From: Clostridiales bacterium | GTDB lineage: Bacteria > Bacillota > Dehalobacteriia > UBA4068 | Assembly (NCBI GenBank): GCA_009783495.1 | Contig: WRDJ01000032.1 | Span: forward strand, 1-7,236 | Length of the DNA stretch: 7,236 nt | Direction: 5' to 3' | In this document: piece after piece, positions 1 through 6,756 of the stretch | Layout of the letters: every line of letters starts with the position of its first letter | Numbering within the stretch: the first letter of the stretch is position 1 | Position numbers and translations under genes: made by a program | The notes under the pieces: generated by a model | Seen by the model: the letters and a program-made list of their open reading frames with translations, nothing else | The model's database searches: none | What the model was told of the DNA's origin: nothing

Positions 1-45
1 GCAGGGAATTGTTACCTTGCCATTGCGTTGCCGCGCACAAACAAG

Positions 46-51
46 AGGAGG
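46..51 (+). promoter_or_regulatory. Ribosome binding site of the Imm26-like gene
   Basis: A perfect AGGAGG sits 8 bases before the ATG at 60. It decides the start, because the reading frame stays open upstream to the window edge and a TTG at 9 would otherwise be possible. Confidence 0.8.
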
Positions 52-59
52 ACGAATTT

Positions 60-665
60 ATGCCAGACCAAAAAAATAAAAACCTTTTACGCTTGAGATG
101 GCTGGAGAGATATGACCGGCAGCCCCAGGAAATCAAGGACAAGCTTGACAGCTATGAAAATTATGATTTTCAGCTAAGAATGATCAAACGGAAAAAGCCG
201 ACGCTTAGTGCCGGCGATGTTTTCCTGTTGAGCCCGAGGGAAGATATATACTTCTACGGGAAGGTGTTTAAAACAAATATAAAGTCAATAAGCAAAAATG
301 AACTAATAGAAGGGAACCACAGTGTTTTTATTTTCAAATGCAAAACAAACAGGCTCACAATGGATGATTTTGCTCCCGATTATGATAATCTGTTGATTGA
401 TCCCTGTATAGTTACTACATCCTATTGGTGGAGGGGATTTTTCTACAATGTCGGGAACATACCGCTCACCGACTTTGAAAAGTCGCTCGACTATGGATTT
501 TACAATACCGGAAGTGATCGGTTTTCCACAGAAGAAGGCGAAAGATTGAACCACCAACCACGAATAATGGCGGGGGGAGGCATGACAACAATTACCGGGG
601 TTGCGTCTGAGATAGAACAAGAACTCATTATCAATCCGGCGCTTGTTGATTTCAAGCAACGGTGA
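60..665 (+). CDS. Imm26-like immunity protein (putative), 201 aa
   Basis: A soluble protein with no signal peptide or membrane segment. It resembles the Imm26 family of polymorphic-toxin immunity proteins: a 'GDVFLL' strand at residues 52-57, followed by an aromatic stretch ending in YGKVF (66-70), then a hydrophobic 'NLLIDPCIV' segment (110-118) and a Trp-rich 'WWRGFFYNVGNIPL' segment (123-136). Family proteins are thought to bind and neutralise a cognate toxin; that role is inferred here. The N-terminal 45 residues are highly charged and the tail from about residue 150 is Gly/Thr/Glu-rich, both outside the recognisable core. The ATG at 60 is chosen because AGGAGG lies 8 bases upstream (46-51); a TTG at 9 in the same frame has no such site. 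By hand count the gene is about 42% GC, well below its neighbours, which suggests transfer. It ends 35 bases before mutS2 with no terminator between. That it is a real gene is fairly sure; the family assignment is tentative and rests on motif resemblance only. Confidence 0.6.
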   Translation: MPDQKNKNLLRLRWLERYDRQPQEIKDKLDSYENYDFQLRMIKRKKPTLSAGDVFLLSPREDIYFYGKVFKTNIKSISKNELIEGNHSVFIFKCKTNRLTMDDFAPDYDNLLIDPCIVTTSYWWRGFFYNVGNIPLTDFEKSLDYGFYNTGSDRFSTEEGERLNHQPRIMAGGGMTTITGVASEIEQELIINPALVDFKQR

Positions 666-687
666 AAACAAAACCACCCACAAAAAA

Positions 688-693
688 AAGGAG
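688..693 (+). promoter_or_regulatory. Ribosome binding site of mutS2
   Basis: AAGGAG, 7 bases before the ATG at 701, follows an A-rich run. It favours the ATG at 701 over the in-frame GTG at 662, which overlaps the stop codon of the preceding gene. Confidence 0.8.
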
Positions 694-700
694 ACGCGAA

Positions 701-3061
701 ATGCGCGAAAAGACTTTGATCAAGCTGGAATATGACAAGATGCGGGAAAGGCTGGCCGAACGCGCTTCCTTCGCCTGCTCCAAGGAGTTGGCGCTGGCAT
801 TGCAACCGGCCGGAAGCGCTGCGGAGGCCGCCGCCCTGCTGGAAGAAAGCGTGGAAGCGCGGGAGATTTTGCGCTTTTACCCCACCTTTTCTCTGGGCGG
901 CCTGCGCGACCTGCGCCCCGCCCTGCGCCATATCGAAGTCGGCGGCATTCTGGATGTGCCGTCGCTGCTTGACGTCGCGGATGTCTGTCGCGCCGCGCGT
1001 CAGAGCAAAACCTTTTTTTCCGAAATCAAGGGCAGCTATCCCACCGTTACCGCTTTGGGGAAATCGCTGGGGCTTTTCAAGACCATCGAGAGCGCCGTGG
1101 AAAAAACCGTGGCGGGGGACGGCGGCATAAACGACGAAGCCAGCGAAAAACTCTTCCAGTTGCGCCGCCGCCAAAGGAGCGCCGCCGAGCGCGTCAAGGA
1201 GCGGCTGGAGGGCATCGTCAAAAGCCCGAACACGCAGAGATTCCTGCAAGAGCCCATCGTCACCATGCGCGCCGGCCGCCATGTGGTGCCGGTGAAGGTG
1301 GAATACCGGGCGCAAGTGCCGGGCATCATGCACGATACCAGCGCCAGCGGGGCCACACTTTTCATAGAACCGATGGCCGTGATCGAGTTGAACAATGAAT
1401 TGCAGCGTTTGGCCCGGGAAGAAGAGGAGGAGATCGCCGCCATCTTGCGCGCGCTCACCCTTCTGATGACGGGCTTCGCCGACGACCTGGCCGCCACGCT
1501 TTCTCGCCTGGCGCGGCTGGATTTCATCTTCGCTAAGGCGCGTTTGAGTTATGATTATAACGGCGCGGCCCCCAAGATCAATGAGCGCGGCCATATCCGA
1601 CTGAACGCGGCCCGGCACCCGCTCATTGACCCGGCCAAGGTCGTTCCGGTGGAGATCAGGCTGGAAAAGGACGTTTACGCCATGGTGGTCACCGGCCCCA
1701 ACACCGGCGGCAAAACGGTCACGCTGAAAACCATCGGGCTTTTGACCTTGATGGCCCTTTCCGGGCTGGAGATTCCGGCGGAAGCGGGCAGCGAGATCAG
1801 CTTCTTCGCCGGGGTTTTCGCGGATATCGGCGACGAGCAGAGCATCGAACAATCCCTCAGCACCTTTTCCTCGCATATGGTGAGCATCGTGGAGATTTTG
1901 CAAAACGTGCGCGGGGATTCCCTGGTGCTTCTGGATGAGTTGGGCGCGGGCACCGACCCCGCCGAAGGGGCGGCTCTGGCCATGGCCCTGCTGGATACCT
2001 TGAAGAGGCGCGGCGCGAAAACCGTGGCCACCACCCACTACAGCGAATTGAAGGCCTTCGCCTATAATAACCCGGGGTTTCTCAATGCCAGCATGGAATT
2101 CGACTTGGAGACGCTTTCCCCCACCTTCCGGCTTTTAATGGGCGTGCCGGGCAAAAGCAATGCCTTCGAAATTTCGCGGCGCTTGGGTTTGCCGGAAACC
2201 GTCATAGGGGAAGCCGCCCGCTTCCTGACCGCCGAGGACGCGCAGATCGCCGACCTTCTGGCCAATCTGGAAGAGGCGCGCCGGCAGGCCGTGCGGGAAA
2301 AGGAGGAGGCGCGGGCCGCTTTGGCGCGCGCTGAGGAAAAAGAAAAAGAGCTGCAACGCGAGCAGGACTCCTTCAAAATTAAAGAAGCGGAGATCGTGCG
2401 GGGGGCGCATGAAAGAAGCCGGGAAATAGTCGCCGAGACGATGAAGAAAAGCGAGGCGCTATACCGCGAAATGCAGGGCAAGATGCAGGAAGAGCGGGAA
2501 AGGGAGCGCGCCTGGCAGGAAAGCAAACGCAAGCTCAAGACCTGGCAGGAGCAATTGGAGGAAGAGCAGCCGGAAATCCCCTTCGCCGGGCAAGCCCCCG
2601 CTTCCGTCATGGCCGGGCAGACGGTTTTCGTCCCCCGTTTCAACCAGAAATGTGTGGTTTTGAGCCCGCCCAACAGCGGGGGAGAGGTGGCCGTGCGCGC
2701 GGGCGTGCTGAAAATGATGCTGCCTTTGAGCGATTTGCGTCTGGCCGAAGAGGAAAAGACGGAAGAGACGAAAAAAAGGAACAGCGGCGCCATGCAGCGG
2801 GAAAAGGCCATGAGCATCAAAAGCGAAGCCGATCTGCGCGGGTTGGACAGCCTGGAGGCGCTGGAAGCATTGGATAAATATCTCGACGACGCCTTTGTGG
2901 CCGGGCTGAAGCAGGTGCGCATCATCCACGGCAAGGGCACCGGGGCGCTGCGGGCCGCCGTCGCCACTTATCTGAAGGGAAACCGTCTGGTCAAGTCTTT
3001 CAAGGCCGGGGAATATCATGACGGAGGGATAGGGGTGACCATCGCGGAGCTGAATCTTTAG
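701..3061 (+). CDS. mutS2: Endonuclease MutS2 (MutS-family ATPase with Smr domain), 786 aa
   Basis: MutS2 is a cytoplasmic dimeric ATPase. In Helicobacter and Thermus it suppresses homologous recombination by acting on branched DNA; in Bacillus subtilis it also acts on collided ribosomes. It is not a mismatch-repair MutS, since the mismatch-recognition domain is absent. The order seen is: core/lever region (1-300), ATPase with Walker A GPNTGGKT (332-339), signature loop STFSSH (387-392), Walker B LVLLDELGAGTDP (408-420), His switch TTHYSELK (H446), the family motif GVPGKSNAFEI (481-491), a long charged coiled coil (about 521-625), a small beta (KOW-like) segment (about 635-690), and a C-terminal Smr domain with DLRG (711-714) and HGKGTG (743-748). 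Length matches B. subtilis MutS2 (785 aa). The ATG at 701 is preferred: AAGGAG (688-693) lies 7 bases upstream, and the N-terminus MREKTLIKLEYDKM matches the family. A GTG at 662 would add 13 Lys/Arg-rich residues and overlap the previous stop, without a binding site. The residue before DLRG is Ala where the common motif has Leu. The gene appears intact. Confidence 0.97.
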   Translation: MREKTLIKLEYDKMRERLAERASFACSKELALALQPAGSAAEAAALLEESVEAREILRFYPTFSLGGLRDLRPALRHIEVGGILDVPSLLDVADVCRAARQSKTFFSEIKGSYPTVTALGKSLGLFKTIESAVEKTVAGDGGINDEASEKLFQLRRRQRSAAERVKERLEGIVKSPNTQRFLQEPIVTMRAGRHVVPVKVEYRAQVPGIMHDTSASGATLFIEPMAVIELNNELQRLAREEEEEIAAILRALTLLMTGFADDLAATLSRLARLDFIFAKARLSYDYNGAAPKINERGHIRLNAARHPLIDPAKVVPVEIRLEKDVYAMVVTGPNTGGKTVTLKTIGLLTLMALSGLEIPAEAGSEISFFAGVFADIGDEQSIEQSLSTFSSHMVSIVEILQNVRGDSLVLLDELGAGTDPAEGAALAMALLDTLKRRGAKTVATTHYSELKAFAYNNPGFLNASMEFDLETLSPTFRLLMGVPGKSNAFEISRRLGLPETVIGEAARFLTAEDAQIADLLANLEEARRQAVREKEEARAALARAEEKEKELQREQDSFKIKEAEIVRGAHERSREIVAETMKKSEALYREMQGKMQEERERERAWQESKRKLKTWQEQLEEEQPEIPFAGQAPASVMAGQTVFVPRFNQKCVVLSPPNSGGEVAVRAGVLKMMLPLSDLRLAEEEKTEETKKRNSGAMQREKAMSIKSEADLRGLDSLEALEALDKYLDDAFVAGLKQVRIIHGKGTGALRAAVATYLKGNRLVKSFKAGEYHDGGIGVTIAELNL

Positions 3062-3073
3062 TCGGCAACATAA

Positions 3074-3093
3074 GCGTCGCATAGCAGCGTCGC
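3074..3093. repeat. GCGTCGC direct repeat
   Basis: Two identical copies of GCGTCGC, at 3074-3080 and 3087-3093, are separated by 6 bases (13-base period). With one more base on the left, each reads AGCGTCG, which can pair with CGACGCT at 3144-3150 on the far side of the palindrome, giving two mutually exclusive 7-bp stems. Confidence 0.6.
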
Positions 3094-3108
3094 GCCATCA
3101 GCTCAGTT

Positions 3109-3132
3109 GTGAACGTATAACTATACGTTCAC
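3109..3132. repeat. 24-base palindrome between mutS2 and dnaE
   Basis: GTGAACGTATA (3109-3119) and TATACGTTCAC (3122-3132) are perfect reverse complements separated by AC. As RNA this gives a 10-bp stem with a 4-base AACT loop. No T run follows directly, so it is not a standard intrinsic terminator. It could be a two-fold operator, an RNA hairpin in the dnaE leader or mutS2 trailer, or the core of a repeat element. Confidence 0.8.
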
Positions 3133-3151
3133 TCCTTCGCTCTCGACGCTC

Positions 3152-3178
3152 CTTGCTCTGCTTGCTTCTCTTGCCTCC
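3152..3178. repeat. Three 9-base units, CTTGC + 4 pyrimidine-rich bases
   Basis: The units are CTTGCTCTG (3152-3160), CTTGCTTCT (3161-3169) and CTTGCCTCC (3170-3178). All share the first five bases and are in exact 9-base register. The opposite strand is purine-rich. The run is too short to assign a function. Confidence 0.6.
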
Positions 3179-3257
3179 TCGTATGGTTTTTTTGTTGATT
3201 AATTACAGGTTTTCCGACAAGCAAGCGCGAATAAAGGAAACACTATCAAACCTCACA

Positions 3258-3263
3258 GGGAGG
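3258..3263 (+). promoter_or_regulatory. Ribosome binding site of dnaE
   Basis: GGGAGG lies 5 bases before the ATG at 3269. The protein then begins directly with the PHP-domain motif, which supports this start. Confidence 0.75.
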
Positions 3264-3268
3264 CCGAA

Positions 3269-6200
3269 ATGACCTTTGTCCATCTGCATAACCACACGGA
3301 ATACAGCTTGCTCGATGGCGCGGCGCGCCTGGAGCCCATTCTGCGCAAAGCCGTGGATCTGGGCATGCCCGCGCTGGCCCTCACCGACCACGGCGTGATG
3401 TACGGCGTGATAAATTTTTATAAAAAGGCGTTGGAGTTGGGCGTCAAGCCCATCATCGGTTGCGAGGTCTATGTCGCGCCGCGTTCGCGCTTCGAGAGGG
3501 AACCGGGCCGCGAGGATTCTTCATATCACTTGGTCTTGCTGGCGGAAAACAATGAGGGCTACAAGAACCTCTGCCGGCTTGTTTCCTGCGCCTATCTGGA
3601 AGGCTTTTATTATAAGCCGAGGGTGGATAAAGAACTGCTGCGCCGCCACTCACAGGGCTTGATCGCCCTTTCGGCCTGCGTGGCGGGGGAAGTCCCCTCC
3701 GCCATCCTGCGCGGCGACCGCGAGGCCGCCACAAGGCTCATTTTGGAATACAGCGAAATTTTCGGGCCGGGCAATTTCTTTCTCGAATTGCAGGATCATG
3801 GCATGGAGGAACAAAGGCTGGTCAACGAGGCCTTGATAGAGTTCTCGCGGGAATTGGCGCTGCCGCTGGTCGCCACTAACGACATCCACTATGTGCGGCG
3901 CGAGGACGCCAATGTGCATGACATCCTGCTCTGCATCCAGACCGGCAAGATCCGCAGCGACGAAAAGCGCATGCGCTTCCCCAACGACGAGTTTTACTTA
4001 AAAAGCGAGGCCGAGATGCGCCGCCTTTTCGCTAACGCGCCGGAGGCCGTTGATAACAGCGGGCTGATCGCCGAACGCTGCAATGTGGAGTTGGAATTCG
4101 GCAAGCTGTATCTGCCGGATTATGAGGCGCCGCCGGGGCATGATCTGGATAGCTACCTGGCCGCTTTATGCCGGGAGGGGTTGGAGAGGCGTTATGAGCT
4201 GATAGGCCCGGAATTGCAGGAGCGCCTGGCTTATGAACTGGAGATCATCAGAAACACCGGCTTTTCCGGCTATTTTCTCATCGTCTGGGATTTGGTGAAG
4301 TTCGCGCATGAGAACGATGTGCTGGTGGGGCCGGGGCGCGGTTCGGCGGCCGGCAGCCTGGTGGCTTACGCCCTGGGTATCACCAATATAGACCCCCTCA
4401 GATACGGCTTGCTCTTTGAACGCTTTTTGAATCCAGAGCGCGTTTCGCCTCCGGACATAGACATAGATTTCTGCTATGAAAACCGAGGGAAAGTCATCGA
4501 ATACTTAGTGAACCGTTACGGCGCGAACAGGGTGGGGCAGATCATCACCTTCGGCACCATGAAAGCCAAGGGCGCGGTGCGCGACGTGGGGCGCGTGCTC
4601 AACATTCCGCTGGGCGAGGTGGATAAGGTGGCCAAGCTCATTCCGGAAACCTTGGGCGTCACCTTGGAAGACGCTTTGAAAAACAGCCACGAGCTGCGCG
4701 CCGTCTATGAGGAAACGCCTGCCATCAAGGAGGTCATTGACATCGCCCGCAAAATCGAGGGGATGCCGCGCCATTCTTCCACTCACGCGGCGGGCGTGGT
4801 GATCGCCAGACAGGAACTGGTCAGCTATCTGCCGGTGGAAAAGACCAAGGAGGGTTTCATCCTTACCCAGTTCGAAAAGCAGGAGGTCGAGGAAAGCGGC
4901 CTGTTGAAAATGGATATTCTCGGCCTGCGCACACTCACGGTGATCGGCGACGCGGTGGAAAACGTCAGGAAGAGCAGGGGCATTGAGATTGACACCAACA
5001 GCATTCCCCTGGACGATGCCAAAACCTTCGCCATGCTGACCGCGGGGGAAAGCGTCTGCGTCTTTCAGCTGGAAAGCGACGGCATGAGGGAGATCATGAA
5101 GAACCTGCGCCCGGAGCGTTTTGAGGACATCATCGCCTTGGTGGCGCTATACCGCCCCGGCCCGCTGGAAGGCGGCATGGTGGATTATTTCATCAAGAGC
5201 AAGCATGGGGAAAAAGCCATTTCCTATAAGCACCCACTCTTGGAGCCCATCCTCAAAGAGACCTACGGGGTGATCGTATATCAGGAGCAGGTGATGCAGA
5301 TCGCCTCCGCTTTGGCCGGCTTTTCTCTGGGGCAATCGGATATGCTGCGCCGGGCCATGGGCAAAAAGAAGCCGGAGATCATCGCCAAAGAGCGGGATCA
5401 CTTCGTCGAGGGCGCGGCGGCCCGCAATGTGGGCCGCAAAACCGCCGGGGACATCTTCGATTTGATGGAAAAATTCGCCGGATACGGCTTCAACAAAAGC
5501 CATTCGGCGGCTTATGCCCTGGTGGCCTATCAGACGGCCTGGCTCAAGGCCAATTACGCGCCGGAATTCATGGCCGCCATGCTCACCGCCGTCATGGACA
5601 ACACGGATAAGGTGCAATATTACCTCGACGAATGTACGCGTTTGGGCATTGCCATCCTGCCGCCGGACGTCAACGAAAGCGGGCAGAAATTTTCGGTGGC
5701 GGGCGGCAATATCCGCTTCGGGCTGGCCGCGGTAAAGAACGTGGGGCGCGAAGCCGTGGGCACCCTGATTCGGGAAAGAGAGGAAAACGGCGCCTATTCC
5801 TCTTTGGGCGGGCTTTGCTGCCGCATCCAGCCCAACCGCAAAATGCTGGAAAGCCTGATCAAATGCGGGGCGCTCGATTGCCTTGGCCACAGCCGCGCGC
5901 AGATGCTGGCGGCGACGGACAGGGCGCTTGAGCTGGGACGTAAGCTGGCGCAGGATAAAAATTCCCCGCAGCAATCGCTTTTCGATTTCGGCATGGGCGG
6001 GTCGCGCAGCACGCAGGAGAACATGGTCATGCCGGATATCCCCGAATTTTCTTTCTCAGAGCGCCTGGCCATGGAAAGGGAAATGATCGGCTTTTATGTG
6101 AGCGGGCATCCGCTGGACGCCTATGTAAAGCTTTTCAAGAACAAGATCAGCCATACCGTGAAGCAGTTGGCTGATTGCCCCGACGAAGCGCGGGTAAAGG

Positions 6201-6664
6201 TGGGCGGGGCGGTGAGCGACATGCGCAAGCTCATCACCAAGAAAGGGGATAGCATGGCCACCTTTTCCATCGAGGACAAGGAGGGCGCGCTGCGTTGCGT
6301 GATTTTTCCCAAAGCCTATCTGAAATTTCAGGACATCCTGCAGGACGACCGGGTTTTGCTTTTGGAAGGGTCGCTTTCGCTCAAAGAAAGCGCGCCCAAG
6401 CTGATCGCGGAAAACTTGGCGCTGCCCGGTAAGCTATACCTGCGCCTGCCTGACAGCGGGGACGCGGCGATGCTCGTGCGGGTGCGGGAACGCTTGCTGG
6501 CCCAGCCCGGTTATTTGCCGGTCTTGGTTTATTACGAGGATTTGCAGCATGACGACTTGCGGCAATACCGGCCGCTGCCCGGCGTCACGGGGATTTCGCC
6601 GGATGAAAAGTTGCTCTCCGCCTTGTCGGGGTTTTTGGGCGAAAAGAACGTGGTTTTGCGTTAG
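3269..6664 (+). CDS. dnaE: DNA polymerase III subunit alpha (DnaE), 1131 aa
   Basis: A family C replicative polymerase that extends primers at the fork while held by the beta clamp. In most Firmicutes it works beside PolC, which is not in this window. Domains: PHP (1 to about 270); polymerase palm with GPGRGSAAGS (354-363) and the PDIDIDF motif (395-401), where D398 and D400 correspond to E. coli D401/D403; the third catalytic Asp is D549 in MDILGLRTLT. Next come fingers and a helix-hairpin-helix region (about 810-880), a beta-clamp-binding pentapeptide QQSLF (901-905), an OB fold (about 976-1050) and a short C-terminal domain. The PHP domain has a full metal-ligand set: H7, H9, D16, H41, E66, H87, C137, D205, H207. 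This matches the active Mycobacterium tuberculosis DnaE1 pattern, and the first five are offset by exactly 7 residues from it, so a proofreading exonuclease is inferred. B. subtilis DnaE is degenerate here. Length is normal and the frame intact. No terminator is seen between it and the next gene. Confidence 0.97.
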   Translation: MTFVHLHNHTEYSLLDGAARLEPILRKAVDLGMPALALTDHGVMYGVINFYKKALELGVKPIIGCEVYVAPRSRFEREPGREDSSYHLVLLAENNEGYKNLCRLVSCAYLEGFYYKPRVDKELLRRHSQGLIALSACVAGEVPSAILRGDREAATRLILEYSEIFGPGNFFLELQDHGMEEQRLVNEALIEFSRELALPLVATNDIHYVRREDANVHDILLCIQTGKIRSDEKRMRFPNDEFYLKSEAEMRRLFANAPEAVDNSGLIAERCNVELEFGKLYLPDYEAPPGHDLDSYLAALCREGLERRYELIGPELQERLAYELEIIRNTGFSGYFLIVWDLVKFAHENDVLVGPGRGSAAGSLVAYALGITNIDPLRYGLLFERFLNPERVSPPDIDIDFCYENRGKVIEYLVNRYGANRVGQIITFGTMKAKGAVRDVGRVLNIPLGEVDKVAKLIPETLGVTLEDALKNSHELRAVYEETPAIKEVIDIARKIEGMPRHSSTHAAGVVIARQELVSYLPVEKTKEGFILTQFEKQEVEESGLLKMDILGLRTLTVIGDAVENVRKSRGIEIDTNSIPLDDAKTFAMLTAGESVCVFQLESDGMREIMKNLRPERFEDIIALVALYRPGPLEGGMVDYFIKSKHGEKAISYKHPLLEPILKETYGVIVYQEQVMQIASALAGFSLGQSDMLRRAMGKKKPEIIAKERDHFVEGAAARNVGRKTAGDIFDLMEKFAGYGFNKSHSAAYALVAYQTAWLKANYAPEFMAAMLTAVMDNTDKVQYYLDECTRLGIAILPPDVNESGQKFSVAGGNIRFGLAAVKNVGREAVGTLIREREENGAYSSLGGLCCRIQPNRKMLESLIKCGALDCLGHSRAQMLAATDRALELGRKLAQDKNSPQQSLFDFGMGGSRSTQENMVMPDIPEFSFSERLAMEREMIGFYVSGHPLDAYVKLFKNKISHTVKQLADCPDEARVKVGGAVSDMRKLITKKGDSMATFSIEDKEGALRCVIFPKAYLKFQDILQDDRVLLLEGSLSLKESAPKLIAENLALPGKLYLRLPDSGDAAMLVRVRERLLAQPGYLPVLVYYEDLQHDDLRQYRPLPGVTGISPDEKLLSALSGFLGEKNVVLR

Positions 6665-6684
6665 AAAATTTTGTGGGTTTGCGC

Positions 6685-6712
6685 TTTACAAAAGAAACAT
6701 TTGTGATATAAT
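6685..6712 (+). promoter_or_regulatory. Strong sigma-A promoter with extended -10, for the DUF1858 gene
   Basis: The -35 box TTTACA (6685-6690, five of six consensus bases) is followed by a 16-base spacer and a perfect TATAAT -10 (6707-6712). A TG at 6704-6705, one base before it, makes an extended -10. Transcription would start near 6719, giving a 5' leader of about 38 bases. A small palindrome ACAAA-N7-TTTGT (6688-6692, 6700-6704) spans the spacer and could be a regulator site. The promoter begins 21 bases after the dnaE stop. Confidence 0.85.
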
Positions 6713-6742
6713 CTACATATTGTCTGTTAAAAAAACAATTTA

Positions 6743-6748
6743 AGGGGG
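6743..6748 (+). promoter_or_regulatory. Ribosome binding site of the DUF1858 gene
   Basis: AGGGGG lies 8 bases before the ATG at 6757, within an otherwise A/T-rich leader. It supports this ATG over the in-frame ATG at 6778, seven codons later. Confidence 0.7.
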
Positions 6749-6756
6749 ATTTTTGG

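Larger units (their letters stand above)
3062..3268. other. mutS2-dnaE intergenic region with repeats and a palindrome
   Basis: This 207-base gap holds no plausible gene. From left to right it has: a GCGTCGC direct repeat (3074-3080, 3087-3093), a 24-base palindrome (3109-3132), a C-rich, G- and A-poor tract (about 3130-3180), three 9-base units beginning CTTGC (3152-3178), a T run (3187-3193), an AT-rich stretch, and the dnaE ribosome binding site. CGACGCT (3144-3150) is complementary to AGCGTCG at 3073-3079 and 3086-3092, so the palindrome could sit inside a larger fold. I see no classical hairpin-plus-T-run terminator for mutS2. The C-rich, G-poor tract could serve Rho-dependent termination. 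I cannot pick a convincing promoter for dnaE, although one is expected in the AT-rich part (about 3186-3240). A dispersed intergenic repeat is the main alternative reading. Confidence 0.55.

Noticed and set aside
662..700. GTG start for mutS2 at 662, overlapping the stop of the preceding gene (GTGA)
   Set aside because: It would add a Lys/Arg-rich 13-residue extension unlike other MutS2 proteins and has no ribosome binding site, whereas the ATG at 701 has AAGGAG at ideal spacing.
500..2038. A 512-codon open frame on the minus strand
   Set aside because: It lies antisense to the C-terminus of the Imm26-like gene and most of mutS2. Its product is rich in Gly, Gln, His and Ala without a recognisable domain, typical of an antisense frame in GC-rich coding DNA.
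2062..3082. Long minus-strand frames opposite the 3' half of mutS2
   Set aside because: They mirror the mutS2 coiled-coil and Smr codons. The Ser/Arg- or Leu/Phe-rich products are not protein-like, and mutS2 itself is certain.
3109..3132. The palindrome as an intrinsic terminator of mutS2
   Set aside because: The stem is followed by a C/T-rich sequence without a T run; the nearest T run is more than 50 bases downstream.
3192..3240. Promoter candidates for dnaE (TTGTTG, TTGATT and nearby AT-rich hexamers)
   Set aside because: No -35/-10 pair with both good matches and 16-18 base spacing was found, so no promoter was called.
3062..3268. CRISPR array, tRNA or insertion sequence in the gap
   Set aside because: The repeats are only 5-9 bases, with no spacer-repeat pattern, no cloverleaf, no transposase, and no terminal inverted repeats with target duplication.
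5147..5974. A 275-codon minus-strand frame inside dnaE
   Set aside because: It is antisense to conserved polymerase motifs, shows no family similarity, and is best explained by codon bias of dnaE.
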